A stretch of DNA of 64,000 bases from the NCBI GenBank assembly GCA_944548615.1, contig OX155972.1, positions 3,027,625 through 3,091,624 on the forward strand, given 5' to 3'. This DNA comes from Micropterix aruncella. Taxonomy: Eukaryota; Arthropoda; Insecta; Lepidoptera; Micropterigidae. Each line of letters begins with the position of its first letter. The first letter of the stretch is position 1. A program made the position numbers and the translations under genes. The notes beneath the pieces are model-generated. The model was not told the origin of the DNA and ran no database searches. It was given only the letters and a program-made list of their open reading frames with translations. This document shows positions 10,190-21,486 of this stretch, piece after piece.

Positions 10190-10960
10190 CTTTCTTTTTT
10201 TCCATATATATGGCTATCCACTCTTATGCGAGTGATTTCTGGTATTTTCACAAAGGACTTATTTTCTCTCTATTTTTACACTATGTAAACTTCTTGTTAA
10301 TGGATGTCACACAACACAGAATGTATGAATCTGGACTCGTCAATTTCAGAAGGCCCACACCTTATATGCAAGATGAACGCTGATTGGCCCCGTGGAACTG
10401 CTATAATAGTAACTAATGAAATAAAATGCAAAAGTAAGTCAAAATACAATTTATTATCGTAGCCAAAATAGACTCACTGGGATGCATTTTTATGTCATTC
10501 ATAAATTCAAATATATGGAGGTTATCTACCATTACGTTACACATATTTATATAGTAAGCAATTTTAGTAAGTAGATACTAAAAAACAGCGAAAATAAGTA
10601 GATATATTTTGGCGCAACATTGGAATAACTTGAACCGTGTTAAAATTGTTAACATTACGCTAAATATCACAAAGTTGGGTGAGTACAAAATATAGCGGAA
10701 GACTAAAAAGAAGCGTTATTTGGGTGTGTCGTTGCCGCAGTTTCTCCTGATCTAACAGATAATACAGATTACCTAATTTTGGACTAGACGAAATAATACA
10801 TTTTAAATATAAAGCATATTACAAAATTCTGCGTCTTGAAATAAATAATTAGTATGAAGTAGTATTGAAGTCTTGCAGTAAATCTTGGAAGCTAAACAGT
10901 TAGGGTTTTTTATGGTATGATCGCTTTATACCAGCTGTACGCAAACTCACATCTAAACAG
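10190..10960. other. non-coding stretch, nothing recognised
   Basis: AT-rich sequence with only short frames; no splice-bordered exon and no transposon motif seen. Confidence 0.4.
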
Positions 10961-10961
10961 G

Positions 10962-11781
10962 GTTGCCAGATGGTTTTCAAAAGACATCCGGACAGTGCTT
11001 CGATTGACTGGGGGTGTTTGGGAGGGGAGAGGGGGGGGGGGGGAGGTAATGATAAAGACAGATAATGATAAAACATCCATTTATACATGGCTCACATTTG
11101 ACAGTCGTCCATTTGAGAATTCGCTGTGAAAGAATTCGCGTCTGCTAAAACAGTCATTGGGCGCGATACCTCTGCCGCGTACTATATTTTTGGTATTTTA
11201 CTCGAACAGCTAATATCTCGAGCATTGCAGCATTTGTGCCCTAATTAAGGCAAGTAATTGTTTCGTGCAGTGTTCTATCGCAAGAATACCCTCTTGTATA
11301 CGTTCAGAGCATCTGGTGTGAATATTTCCTTGGATTCGTGAGTAAAATACCTACGACAAAAAATATGTTTAATTCTTTGAATTATAGTCACGAAATGTTG
11401 ACAAAGTCCCGTGAATGTTATATGACATCAATTTTTTTTTGTTGAAAAATCAGAATATTAGTCAGAAATTTAAAAAATGTTCTGGCACGAACAAACGTAA
11501 TTACTACCTGCTGGTTGGCTAGGGAATATTGCCGTTTATGGCAATAAGCCCGCCATTTGTACCCGTTGTGGTCAATAAAGAGTTTTTATTATTATTATAG
11601 TTTGGGGGCGCAAAACTTAAAACCCGTCCTATAAAACATTAAAATCCGTATTTTTGTCCCCACGCTCTTTTTGCATAGATCAAAAAACCGGACAATAGTA
11701 CGTCCGCTTTTTTATTTATTTGGAAACCGGACAAGGACGCTGAAAGCGGACAGTTCGGTTCGAAACCGGACATCTGGCAAC
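10962..11781. mobile_element. possible MITE with GTTGCCAGAT inverted ends
   Basis: GTTGCCAGAT at 10962-10971 faces ATCTGGCAAC at 11772-11781. CCGGACA strings sit near both ends (10988 and 11767). The interior includes a poly-G run (about 11032-11043) and a LINE-type 3' end at 11520-11600. The short arms make this tentative. Confidence 0.35.
11520..11600 (+). repeat. retroposon 3' end with GGCAATAAGCCCGCC signature
   Basis: TTGCCGTTTATGGCAATAAG then CCCGCCATTTGTACC, ending CAATAAAGAG and a TTATTATTATTA tail. Same signature as at 3031, 52545 and (minus) 16210. Confidence 0.6.
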
Positions 11782-11859
11782 TCAACATTTAGTAAGTTTT
11801 TCTGCGAGCCCAGATGAGAATAGAGGGAGGGGGGAGGACTCTATCTCATATGTAGATAG

Positions 11860-12110
11860 TTAAAGCAAACGGTACTGAATGCAGCAGCCATTCTTGCGTG
11901 TGAGTAGGCTATTTAAAAGAGTATCCACTGCGTCTTCATCTTTTAAAAACAAGGGATCTTTGCATATCTCATCGTCATGTCGATACCGAATGATGTACCT
12001 ACACGAGACGTTGAGCTAACAGAACTACCTAGTTAAATCAGTAGTTTCATCCAACTGAACGTCATTCACAAGAAATATCAGAAGAATTAATCCTTCAAAA
12101 GATTTAAAAA
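11860..12110 (-). pseudogene. hAT transposase remnant
   Basis: The minus frame reads NDVQLDETTDLTR, the conserved LQLDESTD segment of hAT/ZBED-type transposases, then after stops IIRYRHDDEICKDPLFLKDE and DAVDTLLNSLLTRKNGC. This spacing is that of the RNase H-like core start in hAT proteins. Stops and probable shifts make it dead. Identification is by motif only. Confidence 0.45.
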
Positions 12111-12405
12111 GAAATACGATGTTTTAATGACATTGACACGCGTATACACCTTGCCAGATCGAAACGAATAAGCAAAGATCGATCTTGCTTTTTTTTTTAT
12201 AAAGGATAACCGTTTGGTATAGCTGTAGGTGGGAACGTCCTCAACCGATTCGGTTATGGACCCAAACGGAAATGCCAAGTAAAGGTGGTTCAAAAACGAC
12301 TCATATTTTGCTTTTTAGATACCCCATTTGGAATCGCTAGGTACCCCAAGGTTGCGTACAGTTGGTGTATACAATAGTGAATTTAGACTCGATTATCAGA
12401 AACAC

Positions 12406-12490
12406 CATTTAATTTGCTATGCGGTGACGTCATCATAATAGCCAGTGGTATGTCCTTGGATGTATCGCTTCTTACGAATTCTTCGAGAAC
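12406..12490 (-). CDS. SCAPER: SCAPER exon 6 of those in window (last found)
   Basis: The acceptor CTCCTCTTTCCACAG/GTTCTC is strong. The exon reads VLEEFVRSDTSKDIPLAIMM then TSPHSKLNG, continuing directly from the INVQ of exon 5. The donor is uncertain: AAATG/GTGTTT at 12404-12405 is usable. Without splicing the frame reads six more codons (after the G: VSDNRV) to a TAA at 12381-12383. The family usually continues for about 40-50 residues after this point, which favours splicing to an exon not recognised here. Confidence 0.75.
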
Positions 12491-13199
12491 CTGTGGAAAG
12501 AGGAGACACTTATGAGGCTGCTTTACATATATACAAGGGCTGATTGAAGAGACATAAATTATTAATTGCACATTTTATGGGGAGAGCATGGCTTAGAAGA
12601 TAAAAAAAAACATGTCTTTCATGTTTTTTTTTAAAACCTAAAGCTGAAACCTATTCATGAATCTTTTGCCCCTGGAACAAACAGCTGATTAGCCTCAGAT
12701 TGTTGGAATAAAAAAAAAGAATACTACTTTTCTTTAGAGAAAACTTTAAACGCGTTTTCTCAAAACCATATTTTGCAGTTTTTCGCCGGCGATAAAAAAC
12801 TACTTAACGGATCGAGTTGTTCCAAGAAAAATATGAATGAATATTAAATTGTCTTATACAAAAACTAAAAAAAAACAAGAAAAAAATGTTTTTAAATTAA
12901 CAAAAAAACACTATAAAACCAATTTTTTAGGCGAAAATCGTTTTTCTTTAAATCCTTGAACATTTATAAAAATGAAAATTTTTGGGTTTTTTGTTTAGTT
13001 CATTAACAAAATACAATGTAACAATTATTATCAACAAAATACAATGTAACAATGAAACATTTGCAATTCAACATCTCAAAAAAAATTGTCTTTTTACTAT
13101 AACATTTTTCCAAAGATAATCTTTCAAAGATTTATGCATAGATTTCAACTTAAGGTTAAAAAATAAAATGAATTTTAGCCTTTTATACCAAGCTTCCTA
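12491..13199. other. A/T-rich intron, nothing recognised
   Basis: Long A and T runs and small inverted repeats (AAAAACATGTCTTTCATGTTTTT near 12605). No coding frame. Confidence 0.45.
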
Positions 13200-13420
13200 C
13201 CTTAAAAAAAACAAAACATACAACAATACAGTACAATTTAATTCTACTCTAGTAGGTAGGCATTCCTCCCACACTTTGACGCGTCAATGCGTCTAACATT
13301 CTCAGTGATTTAATTAATTATGGAAAATTAACTATCGTGATAGTTGTGACTATATAGATTAATTTAAGTAATTTATAATCAGTATGAGAATCATAAATAA
13401 TTAGAAAATAATGTAATAAT
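13200..13420 (-). repeat. LINE 3' UTR fragment (family of 6.6-9.9 kb)
   Basis: AGTAGGTAGGCATTCCTCCC and AACTATCGTGATAGTTGTGA match the 3' UTR at 6595-6690 (AGTAGATAGGCATTCC, AACTATCGTGATAGTTGT). It also has a TACAA-type tail at 13220-13240. No coding part is present. Confidence 0.6.
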
Positions 13421-13984
13421 GAAAATTGCCGATTAAATAATGTCAGTTACCAGTTATATAAATCGTTTTTTTTTAATATTATTTGTTTTCAATTGTTTAC
13501 AATATTACTATTATTGTAATTTGATAATTTTAATCACTCTTTATTTTAATTTGAATCGTTAAATTATTCTAATTTCATTTCTCATTCTTTTAAATTGAAA
13601 TAATAAATATTTTTAAATTTAAATTTTTGATATGAAAATTAGTTTTTGAATTTCGTTTGGTTACATAAGGGGATTTAATATAAGTATAAGAATATTTTGA
13701 CTTACGGATATAATTTATTTGTTTTTATTTGTTGACAGTTTTATTTAAATTAAAATTAGCTTACGTAATTTATTACCTTTTTAAATGACATTTTCATCCT
13801 GATTATCCAGATAAAATGTGTACTTTTATTGGATAAAAAATAATATTTTGATTATAGACTATTTACATTTAGCGTTTTTTTTTATTCTTACATTTGCTTG
13901 TTGATGGCATTCATACTCGTTGATAGCATTACCATGATTTATTGCAATTTAATATTTAGAATTTATTACTAATGTAGTACTTCC
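13420..13984. other. AT-rich stretch, nothing recognised
   Basis: Very AT-rich; only short frames. It may be LINE 3' UTR or plain intron. Confidence 0.35.
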
Positions 13985-14680
13985 ATTATTGAATGTGCAG
14001 ATATCAACCTCCATAAGAAATACGCCAACCACCGTATCTATATCCACTCGGATAGCAAGGCAGCTCTTATGGCACTAGCCTCGAATACCATTAATTCAAA
14101 GCTAGTGCAAAACTGCATATCACTACTGAATTCCCTGGGCGAAAAGTACAGGGTAATTCTAAGATGGGTTCCCGGCCATGCAGGAATCGAGGGAAATGAA
14201 AAAGCCGATAAACTTGTTAAGACGGGAGCAAAGGGAACGTTATACGGCCCTGAACCTTGCTGTGGCGTACCAAAAAGCCTTGCAAACCTAATGCTCAAAC
14301 AAATATGTTTAGAACAATCCGTCAACCACTGGAACAACACGCCAGGGTTGAATCATTCCAAAGCGCTAACTAAGGCTTACGACTGTGAGGCCTTATCGCT
14401 AAATTGGAACAATCTACGCATACTGGTGAGGGCGCTCACGGGGCATAGTGGCCTGAACAAACACATGTTCAACCTCAAGCTCAGAGACACAAAAATGTGC
14501 AGGTTCTGCCAAGGGGTAGAGGAAACTCCCCAGCACCTCATGTGCGAATGTGGCCCGCTGATGCGTAAAAGATACACCCCTACAAGTGGTCATTACCTCC
14601 AACCTGAGGAGGTAAAACAATCTGGCGCCAAAAGCCTGCTGCGGTTCTTAAATGACACGAAGCTTAGCGTAGAACTATAG
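13985..14680 (+). pseudogene. LINE C-terminus: RNase H domain plus zinc knuckle (I/R1/LOA type)
   Basis: One frame from about 13985: IIECADINLHKKYANHRIYI, then HSDSKAALMAL with the RNase H Asp, WVPGHAGIEGNEKADKL with the catalytic His and Asp, then a CRFCQGVEETPQHLMCECG zinc knuckle, stop after 14677. The missing RT and early RNase H motifs show 5' truncation. The 3' UTR runs to an A-rich tail at 14760-14771. The frame is intact over about 230 codons, so the insertion is fairly recent. Confidence 0.8.
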
Positions 14681-14869
14681 TAAGTGGCGAACACAATAGA
14701 TCAGTAATGGTCGCAGTGTTACAAGGCTCATAAGGACCTTAGAAAACCCCCACTCAACAAATAAAAAAAAAAATGTACATATAGCTACTGAAAAAAAAAA
14801 CGAAATGTCGAATAGCCGATTCTGTTCCTTTATGAGGTAATGGTAACTTCGGTATTTTATTATTGCTAG

Positions 14870-15260
14870 TATATAAGGTTCTACAATCTGTAAAGATTTT
14901 TAAAATAAAGTGAACTGAACTGTTATAACGTGATTGTTATGAAAATAGATAATCGTATTCTAAAAATGTAAACATTTAAATTGATGGTCAAATCCAATAA
15001 TATAAGCCTGCGTAGATGAAAATAAAAATTACGCTCTTTGGCAAATATCAACTATCAGGATACCTCCTTTATTTACAGCATGATACTTTTGGAATAATGG
15101 ACTCAGCATCATCCGAATCTATTAAGCCATATATTAGGTTTTTGACTAAGCTATGGATTATATATTTTTTTGAATTGGTTCTCTCCAAGACTTCTGACAC
15201 GCGCAGGGACCTTATAATAAATGCAGAAGATTTGGTGAAGGAAACCACAGAGTGCACCAG
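14870..15260 (-). pseudogene. CR1/Jockey-like LINE 3' fragment with frameshift
   Basis: The minus strand encodes YYKVPARVRSLGENQFKKI, then after a shift in the A/T run at about 15163-15170 SLVKNLIYGLIDSDDAESI. Both match the end of the RT at 6949-8457 (SLGEVQFKKIIINNLVRNPI). A LINE 3' UTR follows to about 14870. Confidence 0.65.
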
Positions 15261-15318
15261 GTATGTTGTCTAAACGAGTCTGAAAAATAATGAATGAATA
15301 AATAAATGAATTCCACAT

Positions 15319-15498
15319 TACCTGCACGTTGATTTCAGCGGTGAGTATGGTTCTGGCGCGTGGACAGGCAGCCAAAGCTGCTATTGCTAGAGGTACCCGA
15401 GGATCTGCAGCTCTTCCAGGTGTACAAAGCTGAGCTGGAAGAGCTGCCAGACGACGGGCGCACGCCGATCCTGGCGGTTCACCCCCCGAAAGCACCTC
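15319..15498 (-). CDS. SCAPER: SCAPER exon 5 of those in window
   Basis: 180-bp exon (60 codons, phase 0 to 0) with acceptor TATTTCTTTCGGTTTGCCAG/GAGG and donor GTGCAG/GTAATG. The translation begins EVLSGGEPPGSACARRLAAL and ends ARTILTAEINVQ, aligning with the IVQSG.HP..LQKLC...EQEM stretch of vertebrate SCAPER. Codon third positions are very GC-rich. An 80-codon frame on the plus strand here is the antisense shadow. A G-run cluster at 15570-15665 (C-rich on the coding strand) lies 70 bp upstream of the acceptor. Confidence 0.85.
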
Positions 15499-15569
15499 CT
15501 GGCAAACCGAAAGAAATAGCCTGGATTAGAAATACATTCTCAAGTTTGGCAAGGTCTTACTGGTATGGT

Positions 15570-15665
15570 AATAGAGCGGGTTTTGAGGGGTTGGGGGTTT
15601 AGTTACCGGGGACGGAGAATGGGGGGGAGGAGGGGAGGTAGGACGGGGGTTGAGAGGGGGGTTGT
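15570..15665 (+). repeat. G-run cluster
   Basis: Dense GGGG-GGGGGGG runs on the plus strand just upstream, in gene sense, of SCAPER exon 5; potential quadruplex or C-rich pyrimidine tract in the pre-mRNA. Confidence 0.6.
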
Positions 15666-15669
15666 GGGG

Positions 15670-16205
15670 TATTACGGTAGTTAAAAACGTCAATTTCTGT
15701 GAAGAATAAATCTATTTTCACTTGGTGAACTGTAACTTGGTTAATTGTAAACGACAAGGACACATGGTTAATTGTAAACTACAATGGAAAATCCCATCAG
15801 AGAATTACCGCATGCAAAATCACTTCGCCGCAAATCATGCCTCATCTCTTCCTCCTTAACCGGTAGATGACGCTATTCAATTAACAGAAGGCGGCGCTAC
15901 TTGACTTTATCAAACAGATAGCATCGTTTACTAAGATAATGCATCTTCTACCATTTCTATGCTAGTTACTGTTGATTCTAGGAAGTCTTACCGGGAGAGT
16001 GTTAGGGTGAAACAACCGATTTTCTAACAACTCTGAACTGTCAGCTGTCACGCCGTACATTTTTCCGTTTTTTTCCGTTGGCAATACTTTACCCCACAAA
16101 TGGCGCAAAATTCAAATCGCGTGAATTTTAGGACAACATTATCGATCTATTACTATGGTTGTGCTTCCGCATATATCCTCTCGTAATATAAGATACCAAT
16201 CTTAA
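15670..16205. other. intron sequence, nothing recognised
   Basis: No coding frame, no repeat partner found by eye in this window. Confidence 0.4.
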
Positions 16206-16209
16206 TACA

Positions 16210-16335
16210 ATAGAATAGAAGAGAATAACTTTATTGTGCTATAAAAACATCACTTAATGAATATTACAACGGTTTAAAAAAATACAATTTATGCACAAAT
16301 GGCGGGCTTATCGCTATAGCGATGTCTTACAGTCA
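16210..16335 (-). repeat. retroposon 3' end, minus strand
   Basis: The reverse complement reads GCTATAGCGATAAGCCCGCC then ATTTGTGCATAAA and ends CACAATAAAGTTATTCTC. This is the shared 3' signature in the opposite orientation. Confidence 0.55.
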
Positions 16336-16434
16336 ACCATTTGCTAAACTAATTCCTAATTGTCACCATACACACAGAAGTAATAGGGTTAAATTTACAA
16401 TAAAGTTCTACAAATATATCTCAAATATATGTTA

Positions 16435-17125
16435 CTAGCTGACCCGTGCCCACTTTGTTAGGTGGTAAAACTTTTTACTTGTGATGAAATTATGAGTGTG
16501 GTTCGGTTAGTACTGAGTGCTATGATTTATTTCCTGACTGCCAAAAGAAGGATTATATTTTTACTGCATATGTATGTATGTATTTGCATGCCAATTTGAC
16601 TATATTATCGTTATTTGTGAGTGTCTTCTTGTGAGTGTCTTATTTGTGAGTGTCTTATCTCTTTAACTATTTCTGCAGTAAAAGGGAAATTATATGCAGA
16701 AAAAGGGAAAAGCCTTTTGTTTTAAACACTTGAGACGATAAATTTACTTATTTTGATGTGAATTCATAATTGTTGATAATATGACCAATAAACATGACCT
16801 AACGATTTAATATTTTTTTATATAAAAAGCCACTTTTTTGTGACTTAAATATAAAATTTAGACTTATGCTGTCGCTGACTTTTTTGTAGGCATTATCAAT
16901 CTCTACAACTTTTCTCTAGAACTTAATCATATATCTCTCATCGTTAAGGTAGCGTTAGTTAAAAACGTTTTAGTTCGACCGTTTTTTCTCCGACTTACTT
17001 TGCAAATCCGACTACCACGAAAAAGTCCTTTCATTTTTCGGATTAATATATAGCCTATGACACTCATACATAACGTGGCTTTCTATTGGTAAAAGAATTT
17101 TACCTCTTTATAATATTAGTATAGA
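16435..17125 (-). mobile_element. non-autonomous Helitron, complete
   Basis: On the minus strand it begins TCTATACTAATATTATAAAG and ends GGGTCAGCTAG, with host A before and T after (the usual A-T insertion site). A GC-rich hairpin-like stretch (GCCCACTTTGTTAGGTGG on plus) lies just inside the 3' end. 691 bp, no coding capacity. Same family as 18179-18724, 28875-29618 and 48404-49126. Confidence 0.85.
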
Positions 17126-17211
17126 TGACTTATGTTAAGGTTGCCCAGGAAAGGATAAAGTAGAGGACAGGTTGAGGTATTTGATTAGTGGCTGTGTGGA
17201 AGTAAATGTTT

Positions 17212-17448
17212 CTACAACACCTTTTGAAAGTGTGCAACGAAGGCGCATGCCTGATAGTGAGGGAGCTGTTTCCATAAACGAGCAGAATGAACCGTAAAAG
17301 AGGGCGTGTCAACAGAAAAATCAAAGAGCGAGTGAGTTATCCCGGCTTGATCGAAGTGGAAGACCGTGGCCTCCCAAAGGTTGGAATTTCTCCTTGAGAT
17401 AGGAGGACTCAATATGGTTATATTGGCTAGAAAAAAATACTGAAACAT
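17212..17448 (-). pseudogene. possible LINE RT C-terminal fragment
   Basis: The frame reads HFDQAGITHSLFDFS then FTVHSARLWKQLPHYQACA. The A.RLW..LP block is common near the end of Jockey/R1-type RTs. Short and weak. Confidence 0.4.
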
Positions 17449-17449
17449 A

Positions 17450-17860
17450 ATACATTTTTGTACAATACTTGATACATTTGTAGATATCTCAGTGGATAGG
17501 ATAATGATTACATAGGAAATTATTAGACAGATTATCTTGAAAATTAATGACTAAAGTAGGACCTAATACTGCGTTATATCCAAAAGCTCCTAAAATATAA
17601 ATATACGGAAATTAGAGTAGCTCAATAAATTTTAACATCATTATCTCGGAACTAGCCTTTCTCAAGATATCCTAGTATTGAACACAGCCAGCGATATTAT
17701 ATTATAGCTACATCATTAAGTTATAGCCTTTGCCCGTAGAGAAAAAAATGACATGCTGCGGCCAGCGCGTAAATAATAATATATGCATGACACTGTTGTT
17801 TTGTAAGTTGATGGTTTTAAAATACAGAGTTTGTTTATTTGTTTGTCTGAAAAACTTTAA
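17450..17860. other. intron sequence, nothing recognised
   Basis: AT-rich, no frame or repeat partner seen. Confidence 0.4.
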
Positions 17861-17861
17861 C

Positions 17862-18178
17862 GCGACATGAGATCTCAGAAAAATATCCGAAATGGGCGGA
17901 CAAGCGAAGAAATAGGCGGGGTCAATTTTGTAGGGTTTGACCCATCGATAATATATCGATGGGTTTGACCAATAAAATTCCAGCGTTTAAGAAGCGTCTG
18001 GCACAAATTCTATGTGCGCTTGCGCCGGCGACCGGCGACTAAACGATCGATCGCAGCGCTAGCACAGAATAACTGCCTTTGCGCAGTGGTGGTATATGGG
18101 TGTTAATGGTAAATCTTATTTAGCGTAACTCTCATAGCGCTCACACGTTTTAATTAACTGTAATTAATTCGGAGAAAA
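17862..18178 (+). repeat. dispersed repeat, copy 2 (partner at 1.9 kb)
   Basis: Matches 1919-2145 and 2860-2920 in order, so it lacks the LTR-like block present in copy 1. It carries an extra perfect palindrome CCCATCGATATATTATCGATGGG-like (about 17941-17963) with a local duplication of GGGTTTGACC. It is abruptly joined to a truncated Helitron at about 18179. Confidence 0.7.
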
Positions 18179-18724
18179 AACGGTCGAAAGAAAACGTTTC
18201 TTCCGAACGCTGCTTTAACGATGAGAGATATAGGTATATGAGTTCTAGAGAAAAGTTGTAGAGCTTGGTAATGCCTACAAAAAAGTCAGCGACAGCATAT
18301 GTCTAAATGTTATATGTAAGTCACAAAAAGTAGTTTTTCATATTTAAAAAAATAATTTAAATCGTTAGGTCATGTTTATTGGTCATATTATCAACAAGTA
18401 TGAATTCATATCAAAATAAGTAAATTTATCGTCTCAAGTGTTTAAAACAAAAGACTTTTCCCTTTTACTGCATATAATTTCCCTTTTACTGCATAAATGG
18501 CTAAAGAGATAAGACACTCACAAATAAGACACTCACAAGAAGACACTCACAAATAACGGTAATATAGTCAAATTGGCATGCAAATACATACATACATATG
18601 CAGTAAAATTATAACCGGCAGTCAGGAAATAAATCATAGCACTCAGTACTAACCGAACCACACTTATAATTTCATCACAAGTAAAACGTTTTACCGCCCA
18701 ACGAAGTGGGCACGAGTCAGCTAG
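18179..18724 (+). mobile_element. non-autonomous Helitron, 5'-truncated
   Basis: Begins within the family at GGTCGAAAGAAAACGTTTCT and ends GAGTCAGCTAG followed by T at 18725. The internal block TAAGACACTCACAAATAAGA is duplicated, as in other copies. No coding capacity. Confidence 0.8.
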
Positions 18725-18825
18725 TAATAAATGTATTAAAACAGAAATTAATAGCATATTATTATGTCAAATCAATATCGAAGGGAGGAATGTAATACAA
18801 AGACAAGGAGGGGGGCATTCATATA

Positions 18826-19136
18826 CTAAGTAAATATCTCAACATATATGTTTAACCAGATCAGGTTTTCATGTTGTCTCAGTGGCAAAAGCACAGAGTT
18901 CCATATTCGGGCCGCCAGCACTGCGGATGACTTGGACATGAAAGTTGATGAATGCTGAGGTATAAGTAATAGATTTTCCTGAGAGCGTAATGGAAGGCCA
19001 TGGGATGAAAGCGAAGAGAAAATATTATACAAATAGGAAGGCACGTTTGAATGAAGTACACAAAAGAGTAAGGTGTATAATAAGGAGTGCCCAATTGGGA
19101 CTCCATGTGCCTAGGAAAGGTCGAATATGTGATCAA
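18826..19136 (-). pseudogene. LINE RT C-terminal fragment
   Basis: The minus frame reads HGLPLRSQENLLLIPQHSST, FMSKSSAVLAARIWNSVLLP. Nearly the same peptide (LLLAIPQHSSTFMARSFAVQ) occurs on the plus strand at 51.86 kb, so both belong to one LINE family. Another frame carries the preceding part, so it is frameshifted. Confidence 0.55.
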
Positions 19137-19189
19137 ACTGTTTCACGGAATAAACAAATTAAATACACTCGTTTTAAATCCTTTTCTTG

Positions 19190-20620
19190 AGTGATTACGT
19201 TTTGAATCCCTACGTGATTGTTGATGATCACAAATGCATGATTTTTTTACACTTTATTTATATAGACTGATGTTAAAAGATATATGAAAATAAACTCTTC
19301 AATACTAATGACCCAACAATTTCGCAGAAATAAGGTACACATAGACAGGTTATTATTGTCATTTTCACCAAAAGCTGCGGCTAATTATTCAATTTTTTTG
19401 TTAACTTTTGACTCAGCCCCTACATATTTTAGGGTTCCGTATTGATGCCTCCACTTTATTTGTGAAATTTCGCTGGCTGTCTGTCCGCATGCCATCATTG
19501 ATTACTAGGGCCAGTTTTAAACTATAATAGCAAACGACAATGTTTATTTTCATTTAATTTAATTAAATTTATTAATTTATTTATTTATTTAGCAATATAT
19601 AATTGACATTACAGACAATTCCAAATCGCTATTTATTTTTCGGTTTTTTTATTAAAAAACAACGTTTTGTCTTGTTTGTATATCTTTATTTAAAAAATGT
19701 ACGTCTACTACACTACTACACTATTTAGAATATATTTGAAGATATATACATTGATTATAAAGCGTATTAGATTGCTCGACACCGTACTACGAGTTGGCAG
19801 CTAGAATTTTACTAAGAAACGCAACGTGTAAATTATGTGAGGAAATTAAATTCCATTGTTGGTCGCCCACCTCCAATTGCAGATCTGTGATGATGATGAC
19901 GATATTTTGTATTCATCCTATTCTGTGATGATGATGATATTTCGTAAACACACTTCAAAGTGTAACGAGTCAACGAAGCGATGCGAATGAGCCCGCATAG
20001 TGGCCAGCAAATCGTCCGCAATGTCCCCTCCGCAACGGCCGGCAGTAACCTCAAACAGCAGGTAACTCATCATACAATGTTATTACTCCTCAGTCGGGGG
20101 GTCTAGCGAACACCTGTGTATCTACCTACTTACTTCCTTACTATTACCTATAAATATTACCATACAGGTGACCGGTGAGCCCGGATAACATGCTAGTGGT
20201 ACATTGCAAGAGAAACACACACTATGCTTGATCGATATCTTCTTCTTGCCGTGTCTAAATTAGGCCAGTTTTCGATTTTCCTTTTCGCTATTTCAGCCCC
20301 TCTTCATCTTTATGATAATAACAATGATATTTGTTATCAATAATGGATCCGAACCCGATCCTTTCGTGGCGTAAAATAAAATCGTAAAAAAAGACACAAA
20401 ATTTGTTACGAAATTCATGGTAAAAAATGAATACAGTTTGGTATTGCGATTCTCTGCTAGATTTTATCGCGTGTATTTTATCGCAAACGTAATAATAATA
20501 ATGATAATAAATTTTTTATTTGCAGCTGACAATACAAAAAATAGACAAATAAACACAAAATTAGAAATTGAAACAGAAAATAGTTTTTTTTAAGAAATAA
20601 CCACACTGGGAAAATATTGG
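19190..20620. other. intron sequence without recognised gene
   Basis: AT-rich with small simple repeats (GATGATGATGA near 19890 and 19930). The AGGGTTCCGTA motif near 19433 recurs inverted at about 57000, a common insect repeat edge. No exon borders found. Confidence 0.4.
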
Positions 20621-20621
20621 A

Positions 20622-21364
20622 TTGATCCTTATATTACCATTTTGTAATTACGGTTGTATACAGAATAACGAAGTTTGTAGTAATATAGAGAGATCTGATG
20701 CGATATCAGCCTATTACGCGCTGGTTGAATCACATCTGCGCTATGGTAGTCTTCTAGGAGGCACTGCAGCGCACATCAAATACGTGTTCACTCTACAGAA
20801 AAGAGCCATACAGGAGGTGTTTGGATATTGACCAAAAACTTCCAAAAACTATGGGACATACGAAATGCACTGCCTTTGTTTTTGGAGTAGTAACTAACGT
20901 GATTTCACAACCGAACTACTTTCAATATTAATAGTAACATGATAAGAAAAAGGTATATTTAAAATATGATATATTTTGTAATTATTAAAATATGGTTTAT
21001 TTTAATATATAATTTTACCACTTAACAAATCTATTTGTTTATTCTCGATTAAAATTAATTTTGTTCTGTATTTTGTTAATTTAGTGTGGATTTTCTTGTA
21101 AAGCTTATTGTTTATTGAGTGATTATTTAAACATTTTTTGATTGACTATTTTTAAAAACTTATTGATAGATTATTTAAAATTGTTGTATTTTTTTGTGAT
21201 TTGAGTCTTTTGGATTTTTATAATTTATCGTAGGTGTCTTGTTTTAACCTTAAAAAAGTAAATGTACACGTAATGAAGTTGTGAATAACTTCGAGCAAAT
21301 GTAAAATGACGTATTCCACAGTATGTACTTTGTGGAATTAATAAAATATGACTATGACTATGAC
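20622..21364 (+). mobile_element. Jockey-like LINE 3' fragment
   Basis: 20690-20830 encodes SDAISAYYALVESHLRYGSL then HIKYVFTLQKRAIQEVFGY, the late RT/thumb region. The following AT-rich 3' UTR ends with AATTAATAAAATATGACTAT and short TGACTA repeats as tail. A decayed relative lies at 52980-53581 (minus). 5'-truncated and stopped after VFGY. Confidence 0.7.
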
Positions 21365-21486
21365 GAAATTTCGAAATTTCGAAATTTGTAGAAATTTCGT
21401 AAACATCTTAACGACTTGGACGGATTCCGCGGCATACTGTCAAAATGACAAAGCAAGATGGCGGTCGTTTTGGCGGCATATGTTTC

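Noticed and set aside
15360..15602. 80-codon plus-strand frame (VPEDLQLFQVYKAELEELPD) that looks protein-like
   Set aside because: Antisense of SCAPER exon 5; the minus strand has both splice borders, phase continuity and family similarity, the plus strand does not.
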